From NCBI RefSeq assembly GCF_029267515.1, contig NZ_JAJUIS010000005.1, positions 186,001 to 250,000 on the forward strand: DNA of 64,000 nt. Direction: 5' to 3'. This DNA comes from Seleniivibrio woodruffii. Its GTDB lineage: Bacteria > Chrysiogenota > Deferribacteres > Deferribacterales > Geovibrionaceae. Shown here one piece after another: positions 55,063 through 63,674 of the stretch. Below the pieces are notes generated by a model. That model was given only the letters and a program-made list of their open reading frames with translations. It ran no database searches and had not been told where the DNA came from. The stretch's first letter is position 1. Each line of letters starts with the position of its first letter. Position numbers and translations under genes: made by a program.

Positions 55063-55521
55063 TCAATCTTCCGCTTTTTTGCGTACAGAAAGTACAGGAC
55101 ACGGCGCCTTGCGCACGACTTTTTCCGCTGTGGAGCCGAAAAGAACGTGTTCGAAGCCTGTGCGCCCGTGTGTACCGATAACGATAAGGTCGGTGCCGGA
55201 TTCCTGTGCGACACGCACAATCTCTTCGTCCGCAATGCCTTTCGCCATCGTATATTTGTATCGGACACCTTCAAGAACCTTAGCATTTGCGATGAACTCC
55301 TGAAGTTTCGCTGTCGCTCCGTCCTCCATATCCTTTGCGAGGTTCTGCACTGTTATCTGCGGCAGGTAAAATGACACAAGCTGGCTTTCGTCCAGCATAA
55401 CGTGCAGAAGTTCCAGTTCGGCATCGAACAGCTTCGCCATCTCAGCCGCGTAATTCAGCGCATATGCCGACGGATCGGAAAAGTCTGTAGGATATAGGAT
55501 CTTGTTGATATTTATTGTCAT
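55063..55521 (-). CDS. Universal stress protein (UspA family)
   Basis: A 152-residue UspA-type protein: ILYPTDFSDPSAYALNYAAEMAK at the N-terminus, and the ATP-binding signature GTHGRTGFEHVLFGSTAEKVVRKAPCPVLSV near the C-terminus. ATG 55521 is preferred because GGAGG lies six bases upstream; the frame to 55566 only overlaps the next gene. It follows a CheY-like gene in the same direction and may be co-transcribed with it and tatD. Confidence 0.9.
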   Translation of the reverse strand: MTININKILYPTDFSDPSAYALNYAAEMAKLFDAELELLHVMLDESQLVSFYLPQITVQNLAKDMEDGATAKLQEFIANAKVLEGVRYKYTMAKGIADEEIVRVAQESGTDLIVIGTHGRTGFEHVLFGSTAEKVVRKAPCPVLSVRKKAED

Positions 55522-55532
55522 ATAGACCTCCG

Positions 55533-55904
55533 TTACAATTGTTTTTTCTTTAAGACCTTCGCGCAAAGCTCCAGAAGCTGGGATATGTCATACGGCTTAT
55601 AAAGCACGTCCACAGCGCCCATCTGAAAAGCGTTCAGCATGTTGTCTATCCTGTTGAATCCTGTCAGGACTATGACGGGGATCTCTCTGCCGCTTGTTCC
55701 CAGTGAATACAGAAACTGTATCCCATCTGAAACAGGCATAACAAGGTCGGTTATGATTATGTCGTATTCCTTCTCCTTAACCATTTCCCGTGCAAAAAGT
55801 CCGTTCTCCGCAGTATCAACCTCATAACCCTCCGCCTCGAACAGTTCTCTCAGGGCGAAAAGTTCCAATTCATTGTCATCCACCAGTAAAACTTTGTGTT
55901 TCAT
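55533..55904 (-). CDS. CheY-like single-domain response regulator
   Basis: A 123-residue receiver domain: VLLVDDNELE, phosphorylation site DIIITDLVMPVSDGIQF, Thr in IVLTGFN and Lys in LYKPYDI. ATG 55904 lies two bases after the tatD stop; the in-frame TTG at 55910 would overlap tatD. No output domain, so it should act by protein contact. Its kinase is not in the window. Confidence 0.88.
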   Translation of the reverse strand: MKHKVLLVDDNELELFALRELFEAEGYEVDTAENGLFAREMVKEKEYDIIITDLVMPVSDGIQFLYSLGTSGREIPVIVLTGFNRIDNMLNAFQMGAVDVLYKPYDISQLLELCAKVLKKKQL

Positions 55905-55906
55905 AA

Positions 55907-56752
55907 TCAAGCCTGAAAAAGAGTATTGAAGTTCTTTTCCAATTGTACCGCAAATTCGTACAAATTCACGCTTTTTATTATGGAAATTTCAAGAGCGTTG
56001 TAGACTGTGTTCGCAGGTTCGTTTGTTTTGCCCCTGAAAGGCATGGGAGAAAGGTACGGAGAATCAGTCTCCACAAGGAGTCTGTCCAGCGGGACATACT
56101 CGAGAGTTGCCCTCAGATCATCTGATTTAGAATATGTCACAGGTCCCGCGTATGAAATGTAAAATCCGTTGTCCAGCGCCCAGCGCAAAAGGTCAACGTC
56201 TCCGCTGAAACAGTGGATTATGCCGTTTCTGTCCCGCCCGCGCACTTCATCGTTCAGTATGCGCACGCAGTCCTCTGCGGAATCGCGGTTATGTATTACC
56301 ACAGGTTTTTTATATTCTTTCGCAAGCTGTAAAAAATGCCGGAAGACATTCTGCTGAACGTCGCGCGGGGAGAGATCATAGAAATAATCAAGACCAATCT
56401 CGCCGATGGCTATACATTTCGGATGCGTAAATATTTCTTGAAAACTTTTAGTTGCATCAACAATATCAATCTTTTCAGAATCGTGAGGGTGCACACCTGC
56501 GGCGAACAGGACGCGGTCGTGGGTTTCGGCGGCTTTCTGCGCAAGGAGACTGTCCTCAAGCCCGCAGCCGATGGTTACGATGCGGCGGACGCAGTTTTCG
56601 TCCGCGCGGCTGATAACCCCTTCCATATCTCCGGAAAGGGGTTCCATATGTATATGTGCATGGGAGTCCGTGAAGAACGCCCCAGCTTCGCCCGCGGCTT
56701 TCAGCTCCGCGAGAAACTGATAGTGCAGCGGACTGCCTTTTTTATTTATCAT
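55907..56752 (-). CDS. tatD: TatD-family metal-dependent deoxyribonuclease
   Basis: A 281-residue TatD hydrolase: metal motif DSHAHIHM, GEIGLDYFYDLSPRDVQQ, VIHNRDSAED, HCFSGD and ETDSPYLSPMPFRGK. It is a 3'-5' DNase/RNase of the amidohydrolase fold. An extra 27 residues precede the usual start at TDSHAHIH; no closer start codon is evident. Downstream of metG in the common metG-tatD order. Confidence 0.92.
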   Translation of the reverse strand: MINKKGSPLHYQFLAELKAAGEAGAFFTDSHAHIHMEPLSGDMEGVISRADENCVRRIVTIGCGLEDSLLAQKAAETHDRVLFAAGVHPHDSEKIDIVDATKSFQEIFTHPKCIAIGEIGLDYFYDLSPRDVQQNVFRHFLQLAKEYKKPVVIHNRDSAEDCVRILNDEVRGRDRNGIIHCFSGDVDLLRWALDNGFYISYAGPVTYSKSDDLRATLEYVPLDRLLVETDSPYLSPMPFRGKTNEPANTVYNALEISIIKSVNLYEFAVQLEKNFNTLFQA

Positions 56753-56774
56753 AGCAAACTCTGTGGCTGAGTGA

Positions 56775-58703
56775 CTACTTGATTACAGTTCCCGCCTCTA
56801 TGTTGTCGGGAAGCTCCACAACGACATGTTTGTCGCCCACTGTGGCGGCAAGTATCATCGCTTCGGAAACGATGCCCATGAGCTTTGCGGGTTTCAGGTT
56901 GGCAACAACGGCAACCGTTTTGCCCTTCATATCGTCCGCGCTGTAGCTTTTCGCTATGCCGGAAACAACCTGACGCACTTCACCGCCGCCAAGGTCAATT
57001 TTAAGTTTGAGCAGCTTGTCGGATTTTTCAACCTTTTCCGCGTCAACAACCTTAGCAGCTTTCAGTACCATTTTAGAAAAATATGCAAAATCGATCGCCT
57101 CAACGACCTCTTCCTTCTTCTCTGCTGGTTTTTCCGCAGGTTTCAGCGATTCCAGCATCTCCTTTTCGTCGATTCTTGGAAAAAGCTGTTCAGCTTCGCC
57201 GAGTTTCTGTCCGCTTTCCAGCTTCCTGATGGCTTTCAGCGATTTTTCATCAGCCTTTTCAATATCCAGACCGGTGTTGAGCTGTTTGCGTATCTTCACA
57301 GCGGTGTCCGGTATGAAAGGATACAGCAGGAGCGACACCAGACGGATACCGTCCAGAACTGTGTAAAGCACTGAGCCGAGTGCGTCTTTCTTCGCCTCGT
57401 CCTTTGCCAGCGCCCATGGGGCGTTGTCGTCGATATATTTGTTAAGTCCGCTCACCAGTTCCCAAAGAGAGGCAAGCGCCTTATTGAATGCCAGATTGTT
57501 CAGATGTCCGTCAACCTCGTCAAAAACTCTGCTGACAAGCGTTTCAAGCGCCTCGTCATACGCACCTTTTTCTGTGTATGCGGGAACGATTCCGTCAAAA
57601 TAACGGTTTACCATGCCCATAGTACGGTTGAGCAGGTTGCCGAGATCGTTTGCAAGGTCGCCGTTTATGCGGTGTATAAGCCCCTTGAAGGAGAAATCGC
57701 CGTCCAGTCCGAAAGGAACTTCACGCAGGAGGAAATAACGGATTGCATCCACGCCGAATTTCTCAACCAGCCAGTTAGGGTCGATGGCGTTGCCCATGGA
57801 TTTGGACATTTTCTGTCCTTCAACAGTCCACCAGCCGTGCGCGAACACGCTTTTGGGAAGCTCTATCCCCGCGCTTAAAAGCATGGTGGGCCAGTATACC
57901 GTGTGGAAACGCAGGATATCTTTGCCCACAACGTGGAAATCCGCAGGCCAGTATTTTTTGAAGTTGCTGTCATCATCCACGCCGTAGCCAAGAGCCGCGA
58001 TATAGTTTGTCAGCGCATCCAGCCAAACATAGATAACGTGTTCTTCATCTTCCGGCACGGGGATTCCCCATTTAAAGGAGACGCGTGAAACAGAAAGGTC
58101 GCGCAGACCCTCTTTTATAAACGAGATTATCTCGTTACGTCTCGATTCGGGACGTATAAAGTCTTTATTCTCTTCGATGTGTTTCAGCAGTGTATCGCCA
58201 TATTTGCTCATTTTGAAGAAATAGCTAGGCTCTTTCAGCTTGCTTGTTTCCCGTCCGCAGGAGGGGCAGCAGTTGCCGTCCAGAAGCTGAGTCTCAGTGA
58301 GGTAGGTTTCGCAAGGGGTGCAGTACCAGCCCTCGTAGTGGTCAACGTATATATCGCCTTTGTCCCGCATCGTGCGGAAAATCTTGCGCACTGCGGCTTT
58401 ATGTTTTTCGTCTGTGGTTCGGATGAAATCAGTGTTGGATATGTTCAGAACGTTCCAGAGTCCCTGATACCGCTGAACAACCTCGTCCGCCAGAGCTTTG
58501 GGCGTGATGCCCCTTTTCTGCGCTGCCTGCTCAATCTTCTGCCCGTGTTCGTCCGTTCCTGTGAGGAAAAAAACGTCGTAGCCGCAGAGTCTTTTATACC
58601 TGCTCACCGTGTCGCACGCAACTGTAGTGTACGCGTGTCCTATGTGTGGAACGTCGTTAACATAGTAAATGGGCGTGGTAATGTAAAATGTTCTGCCGCT
58701 CAT
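56775..58703 (-). CDS. metG: Methionyl-tRNA synthetase
   Basis: A 642-residue enzyme: HIGH motif (PHIGHAYTT), zinc finger CTPCETYLTE ... CCPSCG, KMSKS motif (KMSKSMGN), anticodon-binding helices (about 370-500) and a C-terminal tRNA-binding OB domain (about 540-642, FSKMVLKAAKVVDAEKVEKS), which in many bacteria allows dimerisation. Its start overlaps ricT by 4 bases, in a housekeeping run with tmk, holB and tatD. Confidence 0.96.
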   Translation of the reverse strand: MSGRTFYITTPIYYVNDVPHIGHAYTTVACDTVSRYKRLCGYDVFFLTGTDEHGQKIEQAAQKRGITPKALADEVVQRYQGLWNVLNISNTDFIRTTDEKHKAAVRKIFRTMRDKGDIYVDHYEGWYCTPCETYLTETQLLDGNCCPSCGRETSKLKEPSYFFKMSKYGDTLLKHIEENKDFIRPESRRNEIISFIKEGLRDLSVSRVSFKWGIPVPEDEEHVIYVWLDALTNYIAALGYGVDDDSNFKKYWPADFHVVGKDILRFHTVYWPTMLLSAGIELPKSVFAHGWWTVEGQKMSKSMGNAIDPNWLVEKFGVDAIRYFLLREVPFGLDGDFSFKGLIHRINGDLANDLGNLLNRTMGMVNRYFDGIVPAYTEKGAYDEALETLVSRVFDEVDGHLNNLAFNKALASLWELVSGLNKYIDDNAPWALAKDEAKKDALGSVLYTVLDGIRLVSLLLYPFIPDTAVKIRKQLNTGLDIEKADEKSLKAIRKLESGQKLGEAEQLFPRIDEKEMLESLKPAEKPAEKKEEVVEAIDFAYFSKMVLKAAKVVDAEKVEKSDKLLKLKIDLGGGEVRQVVSGIAKSYSADDMKGKTVAVVANLKPAKLMGIVSEAMILAATVGDKHVVVELPDNIEAGTVIK

Positions 58704-59458
58704 ATGTCTCCTCCGGAATGGTCGTCAAGCAGGTCTTTAAGGCGGACCATGTCGTCGCCGTCCATCATCTCCTGCTGTTTGCGGCAGCAAGAAACGATGT
58801 CGCCGTCGTATGCGTCTTTTTCGTACATCAGACAGCACATGAGCCTTCCGCATACCCCTGAAATTTTTGTGGGGTTAAGGATAAGGTTCTGGTCTTTCGC
58901 CATTTTTATGGATATGTTGTCAAATTTTCTGAGGAATGTGGAACAGCAGAACTCCTTTCCGCAAAGACCGAAGCCGCCTATCATTTTGGTTGCATCGCGA
59001 ACGCCCACCTGGCGCATCTCAATACGGGTGCGGAATACTCTGGCTAGGTCGCGCACAAGCTGGCGGAAGTCTATTCTTCCGTCGGCTGTGAAAAAGAACG
59101 TGAGCTTGCTTCTGTCCAGAGTATATTCGGCTTTAAGCAGCTTCATATCAAGATTGTGCTGAACCACCAGTTCTTTGCAAGCCTTAAAAGCAGCAGGTTC
59201 GTCCGCCGTATTCGTCTTTTTCTGTTCGAAATCCGCCATGGTTGCCTTGCGGATAACGTTTTTCATCTCTGCCTTGTCGTCAACTTCTATATCGCGGGCG
59301 GAATGGATTACGTTTGCCATATCCTCGCCCTTTTCTGTTTCAACTATAACTTTTTCTCCGAATCGTGCCTCAACCCCGCAGGAGAGGAAATCATATATCT
59401 TGCCCGCGGGCTTGAAAGCCACGCCGATGGCATTAACTTTTTTCACTAAGTACCTCAA
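58700..59458 (-). CDS. ricT: PSP1-domain protein RicT
   Basis: A 252-residue PSP1 protein. Conserved parts: GEKVIVETEKGEDMANVI, RTRIEMRQVGVRDATKMIGGFGLCGKEFCCS and SGVCGRLMCCLMYEKDAYD. In Bacillus RicT is in an Fe-S-containing complex with RicA and RicF that acts with RNase Y in mRNA processing. The cysteines near 165-205 could serve in cluster binding. It overlaps holB by 26 bases and metG by 4. Confidence 0.9.
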   Translation of the reverse strand: MRYLVKKVNAIGVAFKPAGKIYDFLSCGVEARFGEKVIVETEKGEDMANVIHSARDIEVDDKAEMKNVIRKATMADFEQKKTNTADEPAAFKACKELVVQHNLDMKLLKAEYTLDRSKLTFFFTADGRIDFRQLVRDLARVFRTRIEMRQVGVRDATKMIGGFGLCGKEFCCSTFLRKFDNISIKMAKDQNLILNPTKISGVCGRLMCCLMYEKDAYDGDIVSCCRKQQEMMDGDDMVRLKDLLDDHSGGDI

Positions 59459-60311
59459 CAGTTTTTATGTACAGGTCAAACCTGAATATGTCTAAACTGA
59501 CATTATACTCAAGCCTTTTCAAAATATCCAGCAAATAGTTGGAAAAAGCGAGCATAGTTTCGCTTCCTGTTTTCTTATACCTTTCAAGAAGATATCCGTA
59601 CAGCGAAGCGCAGTATGCGCGCACCTTGTCCTTGTCGTCCAGCGATTCTATCTCGTAATACAGCTCAACGGGGTTCAGCGTACTGTTGAACTCCGGCTGT
59701 TTTTCCATGCTTTCAAGCAGATAAAGGGCATATCCGGCAGAGCCGGAACTGATCGACACCGCCCTGTCTGTCTCTTCTTCGCTCTTCATCGAGTGTTTCC
59801 GCACGACGGCTTTCACATCATCGTCCGAAAGCACACCGAAACCTATGTTGATACATCTTGACCTTATGGTGTGCAGCACCTGTGTATATCTCGATGTTAT
59901 AAGGAAAAAATGGGTATCTTCCGGCGGCTCCTCAAGGGTTTTCAGAAGCGCATTTGCCGCCTCAGCCCCGAAGGTGTCCGCGCTGTCGATTATATAGACC
60001 TTTTTTGATGCCGAAAGTGGCGTCATGAAGGCGTTTGATGAAATTTCCCTCGCTCTGTCAATCTTTAAGGGTGATTCTTCAATGATGTGTATGTCAGGAT
60101 GTGCACCGCCGTCGGCAAGGGTACAGTGGCGGCATTTGCAGTCCTCCATAAAAGAACCGTTCACACAGAGGACAGCCTTTGCAAGTTCTTTGGCGAACAG
60201 TTTTTTTCCGATTCCGTCCCGTCCGCTTAATATGTAGGCATGATGCAGTCTGTTCTCTCTCAGAACCCTGCCGAAAATCTCCTTTTCTCTGTCATGCCCT
60301 ATTATGTTCAT
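59433..60311 (-). CDS. holB: DNA polymerase III delta-prime subunit
   Basis: A 292-residue clamp-loader subunit: altered P-loop SGRDGIGKKLFAKELA, four-cysteine zinc site CVNGSFMEDCKCRHC, EVIDSAD-type Walker B (YIIDSADTFGAEAANALLKTLEEPPEDTHF) and the sensor I motif TIRSRCI. Between tmk and ricT, the standard tmk-holB order, with 4-base overlap to tmk. Confidence 0.93.
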   Translation of the reverse strand: MNIIGHDREKEIFGRVLRENRLHHAYILSGRDGIGKKLFAKELAKAVLCVNGSFMEDCKCRHCTLADGGAHPDIHIIEESPLKIDRAREISSNAFMTPLSASKKVYIIDSADTFGAEAANALLKTLEEPPEDTHFFLITSRYTQVLHTIRSRCINIGFGVLSDDDVKAVVRKHSMKSEEETDRAVSISSGSAGYALYLLESMEKQPEFNSTLNPVELYYEIESLDDKDKVRAYCASLYGYLLERYKKTGSETMLAFSNYLLDILKRLEYNVSLDIFRFDLYIKTVEVLSEKS

Positions 60312-60943
60312 ACAAAATTATCCAGTATGGCAATAACATCCGCAAGCACAGCCTCGGGAGGCTGCATCCCGTTTACAGTCCAGACGTTTTCATGGGTATC
60401 CGCATACCACACGAACCCTTCGTGCACCTTTTCGTAAAATTCCGTGCCAAGCGATTCGAATTTGCCCTCGTCCTGCATCATACCGTCCCTTTTCAGCCTT
60501 GCTATCGCTCTTTCAAGTGCCGTTTTAGGGTCGATATCAATGATGAACGTGATGTCGGGCATCCGTTTCACACTGTGCCGGCTCAGAAAATCCAGAAACG
60601 GCTTATCCAGCCCGCGCCCGAAAATCTGATACGCGTAGGTTGAGGAGAGGAATCTGTCGCTTATGACATCCCTGCCCGCCTCAAGGTTCGGCAGAACCAG
60701 TTTCGTCTGATGCTCAAGCCTGTCTGCGCAGTAAAGCATAAGCTCCGTTTCCGGCTCAAGCTGGAACTTCTGGTTCACAAGGAGCTGACGAAGCAGCATC
60801 CCCACCTCGGTTCCGCCCGGCTCGCGGGTGAGTTTCACCCGCCTGCCAAGCCTCATAAATTCTTTATAAATGCCCTGTGACAGAGTGGTCTTTCCGCATC
60901 CGTCTATGCCGTCCAGAGCTATATATATCGGGTAATCTTTCAC
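60308..60943 (-). CDS. tmk: Thymidylate kinase
   Basis: A 211-residue enzyme phosphorylating dTMP: P-loop ALDGIDGCGKTT, the TREPGGTEVG loop, the DRFLSSTYAYQ motif and the ERAIARLKRDGMMQDEG lid region. It overlaps both neighbours by 4 bases, in order MOSC-MogA fusion, tmk, holB. Confidence 0.95.
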   Translation of the reverse strand: MKDYPIYIALDGIDGCGKTTLSQGIYKEFMRLGRRVKLTREPGGTEVGMLLRQLLVNQKFQLEPETELMLYCADRLEHQTKLVLPNLEAGRDVISDRFLSSTYAYQIFGRGLDKPFLDFLSRHSVKRMPDITFIIDIDPKTALERAIARLKRDGMMQDEGKFESLGTEFYEKVHEGFVWYADTHENVWTVNGMQPPEAVLADVIAILDNFV

Positions 60944-61866
60944 TGAGCGCAGTCCGCCTGTGACCCCTGCAGTTTTTCGATGCAGTGAGGTATCGCGTCA
61001 ACGACAACCTCAAGGTTTTCCACCGCCCCTCTGGGGCTGCCGGGTACATTGATTATAAGTGTGTTCCCGCGAACACCTGCAACAGCACGGCTGATGAGCG
61101 CGCGGTTGGTCTTTTTAAAGCTCTCCATGCGCATAGCCTCTTCGAAACCGGGCAGACGCCTTTCAATCACGTTCAGCGTCGCGTCGGGCGCTATGTCGCG
61201 GGGTGAAACACCTGTTGAGCCGTTTGTCACAACAAGGTCGAATTTCTGAAGGTCACACATGTATTTAAGAGCCTCTTCCAGCCCTTTTTGTTCGTCCGCC
61301 ATAAGCTCAGTTCTGGTGAAGCAGACATCCAGCTTATCTTCCAGCAGTTTTACAACCGCAGGTCCGGTTTCATCGGTGCGCTCGCCTTTGCTCCCTTTGT
61401 CGCTGAGAGTGATAACGCATACCGTGAGCCCCTTTTTACGGGTGACAGTCACGTCGTCGCCGACAGCCACTTTTCCATCGTTGCGTACAACGCCGAATAT
61501 ACCCTCGCGGGGCATAACACAGTCGCCTGCGGCATAGTATACCGCGCACCTGTGGTGACAGAGCTTTCCGAGCTGGCTGATTGTCAGCTCAACGCCGCCC
61601 ACTGTCACAGTGTCTCCCACTGCGAGGCTAAGAAGATCCGCGCCCTCTGTGGTTATATTCTCCGCAAAGTCGCCGCTGTCAACGTTCAGCCCTTTGTCTT
61701 TCATCTTCTGTATGCTTTCGACGGCAAGCAGACTCACCTGCCTGTGCCATTTCCCCGCATGTGCATCGTCCTTTATGCCAAAATCCGTCACCAGCTCAAC
61801 GCTGTCTACAGGCGTCTTTTTAACGCCCTTCTCTTTGCTTACGTTCAGGCTCTGAACTTTTGCCAT
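60940..61866 (-). CDS. MOSC domain fused to MogA/MoaB-like molybdopterin adenylyltransferase
   Basis: A 308-residue fusion. Residues 1-140 are a MOSC domain (DDAHAGKWHRQVSLLAVESI, NITTEG, GKLCHHRC with the conserved cysteine), and residues 148-300 are a MogA/MoaB domain (VCVITLSDKGSKGERTDETGP, VTNGSTGVSPRDIAPDAT, VINVPGSPRGAVENL). MogA adenylates molybdopterin before molybdate insertion; MOSC domains handle sulphur or Moco. It implies molybdenum cofactor use by this organism besides its Mo-free nitrogenase. ATG 61866 is preferred over the longer frame. Confidence 0.9.
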   Translation of the reverse strand: MAKVQSLNVSKEKGVKKTPVDSVELVTDFGIKDDAHAGKWHRQVSLLAVESIQKMKDKGLNVDSGDFAENITTEGADLLSLAVGDTVTVGGVELTISQLGKLCHHRCAVYYAAGDCVMPREGIFGVVRNDGKVAVGDDVTVTRKKGLTVCVITLSDKGSKGERTDETGPAVVKLLEDKLDVCFTRTELMADEQKGLEEALKYMCDLQKFDLVVTNGSTGVSPRDIAPDATLNVIERRLPGFEEAMRMESFKKTNRALISRAVAGVRGNTLIINVPGSPRGAVENLEVVVDAIPHCIEKLQGSQADCAQ

Positions 61867-61988
61867 GATAAACCCCCTTATATAGGCAAAATCATATGTC
61901 TTATTTGTTTTGTATTGCAAAAATATAAGAAATGGAGGAAATTGTCAACTAAGGCGGACAATAACGCCCGCATATAGGGAGGTTTTTC

Positions 61989-62192
61989 ATGAAAGAAAAA
62001 GTTTTTAACGTATCAGGAATGAAGTGCAAACATTGCGTCATGACCGTAACAGAAGCTGTTACAGAGGTTGAAGGCGTCGAGTCTTGCGACGTAAACCTGG
62101 AAAAAGGTACAGTAACTGTTAAATTTAACGATTCTACGGATGAATCCTCCATATCTTCCGCTATAAAAGAAGAAGGATTCGGGGTTGCATGA
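61989..62192 (+). CDS. Heavy-metal-associated (CopZ-like) metallochaperone
   Basis: A 67-residue HMA domain with metal site GMKCKHC (MxCxxC type), followed by GVESCDVNLEKGTVTVKF. GGGAGG lies upstream of the ATG. It binds copper(I) or a similar soft metal. It overlaps the cysK start by 4 bases (ATGA), an uncommon pairing; a copper ATPase is not nearby. Confidence 0.9.
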   Translation: MKEKVFNVSGMKCKHCVMTVTEAVTEVEGVESCDVNLEKGTVTVKFNDSTDESSISSAIKEEGFGVA

Positions 62193-63133
62193 GGTTTTTC
62201 GGAAACAATACGCTCGCCATCGGCGAAACCCCTCTGGTAAAGCTGAACAAGATAAAAGGCTCCGAAAAGAACAACATTCTTGTTAAGGTTGAGGGGCGCA
62301 ATCCTGCCTATTCCGTTAAGTGCAGAGTGGGCGCTTTTATTTTTAACGAAGCCATAAAAAACGGCGAAATCAAACCGGGGATGTCCGTTCTGGAAGCAAC
62401 CAGCGGAAACACAGGCATCGGGCTTGCGTTTGCAGGGGCTGCCCTCGGCTATGAAGTCGTTATAGTGATGCCTGACAACATGAGCCTTGAAAGGCGCATG
62501 ATGATGAAGGCGTTCGGAGCAAGACTAATCCTTACAGACGGCGCAAAAGGCATGGCGGGAGCTGTTGCAGAAGCCGACAGGATGCTTGCCGAGAATCCCG
62601 AAAAATACTATCTTGCCAATCAGTTCCGTAATCCATACAACCCTCTGGTGCATGAGAGAACCACAGGTCCCGAAATTCTCCGGGACACCGACGGATGTGT
62701 CGATATGGTTGTTTCATCCATCGGAACTGGCGGCACAATTTCCGGAATCGGCAGATTTCTGAAAGAGCGCGCCGGAAAGAACGTAATAATGGTGGGCGCG
62801 GAACCTTCCAAAAGCCCCGTAATCAGCCAGACGCTTAAAGGCGAAAAGCTGAAACCCGCCCCCCACGGCATACAGGGCATTGGTGCAGGGTTTATACCCG
62901 AAACACTTGACCTTAAAATCCTTGACCGCATGGAAACCGTTGACGACGCTGTTGCACTTGATTATTCAAGGATGATGGCAAAGGACGAAGGGATAATCTG
63001 CGGGATATCTTCGGGAGCCGCTGTAGCCGCCGCTATAAACGCCGCGGATGCTATGGGTCTTGAAGGAAAGAATATAGTAGTGATACTGCCTGATTCAGGC
63101 GAAAGATACCTGAGTTCAGGACTGTTCAATTAA
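62189..63133 (+). CDS. cysK: Cysteine synthase (O-acetylserine sulfhydrylase A)
   Basis: A 314-residue PLP enzyme making cysteine from O-acetylserine and sulphide. PLP lysine in RNPAYSVKCRVGAF, substrate loop EATSGNTGIGLA, phosphate-binding GTGGTISGIG, IQGIGAGFIPE and GISSGAAVAA. The SVKCR form is that of E. coli CysK, not CysM. Translation is coupled to the metallochaperone gene. It supplies cysteine for Fe-S clusters among other uses. Confidence 0.93.
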   Translation: MRFFGNNTLAIGETPLVKLNKIKGSEKNNILVKVEGRNPAYSVKCRVGAFIFNEAIKNGEIKPGMSVLEATSGNTGIGLAFAGAALGYEVVIVMPDNMSLERRMMMKAFGARLILTDGAKGMAGAVAEADRMLAENPEKYYLANQFRNPYNPLVHERTTGPEILRDTDGCVDMVVSSIGTGGTISGIGRFLKERAGKNVIMVGAEPSKSPVISQTLKGEKLKPAPHGIQGIGAGFIPETLDLKILDRMETVDDAVALDYSRMMAKDEGIICGISSGAAVAAAINAADAMGLEGKNIVVILPDSGERYLSSGLFN

Positions 63134-63140
63134 ATATTTT

Positions 63141-63674
63141 CTAAAATGCAAACTTATTAGCTGCATTGCTAATTTGCTCGGCGTAAGCTTCTATGTGCTT
63201 ATTCTTATAAATTTGCATATATGATGGATGATAAGTCGAAATGAACAATCTATTCTGATGAATGCGGCATTTTATAAATGCCGCTTCGTCTAGCACTTTT
63301 TTTCCCAAATCCAATTTATTAAGAACAAACTTACTCACTTGTGAACCCAATAAAACCACAACTTTTGGGTCAAGGATTGTTATTTCATTATTTAATTTTG
63401 GATAACAATTTTCCATTTCTTCTGCACTTGGGTAACGCATTTTTCCTAAATCATCAACAGGAGAACATTTAACCAAATTTGTCTTATATGGAATTAGATC
63501 ATTTAACTTTTCAACTATTTTATCGATGATGCGACCGGAATTTGTTTCACTACTCAAAGGGGAATGAATTTTATTTTTTTCAATTTTTCCAGATAATCCA
63601 ACGAACATCAAATAGGCACTACTATGGCAGGCTTCCGTCGCCATAGTCAGCGAACATTTAGAACAGCATTTCAT
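63141..63674 (-). CDS. Uracil-DNA glycosylase superfamily protein (Fe-S type)
   Basis: A 177-residue protein in AT-rich sequence. It opens with cysteines (MKCCSKCSL), then LMFVGLSGK in the first motif, TNLVKCSPVDDLGKMRYPSAEEMENCYPKL and VVVLLGSQVSKFVL, and TYHPSY as motif II. This is the layout of family 4/5 glycosylases with a [4Fe-4S] cluster. The first motif differs from the usual GEAPG (GLSGK), so normal uracil excision is not certain. It overlaps the upstream gene by 4 bases and the pair has base use unlike the rest of the window. Confidence 0.75.
   Translation of the reverse strand: MKCCSKCSLTMATEACHSSAYLMFVGLSGKIEKNKIHSPLSSETNSGRIIDKIVEKLNDLIPYKTNLVKCSPVDDLGKMRYPSAEEMENCYPKLNNEITILDPKVVVLLGSQVSKFVLNKLDLGKKVLDEAAFIKCRIHQNRLFISTYHPSYMQIYKNKHIEAYAEQISNAANKFAF

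Noticed and set aside
62189-63133. SVKCR instead of SVKDR around the PLP lysine of the cysteine synthase
   Set aside because: E. coli CysK has the same SVKCR form, so it is not unusual.
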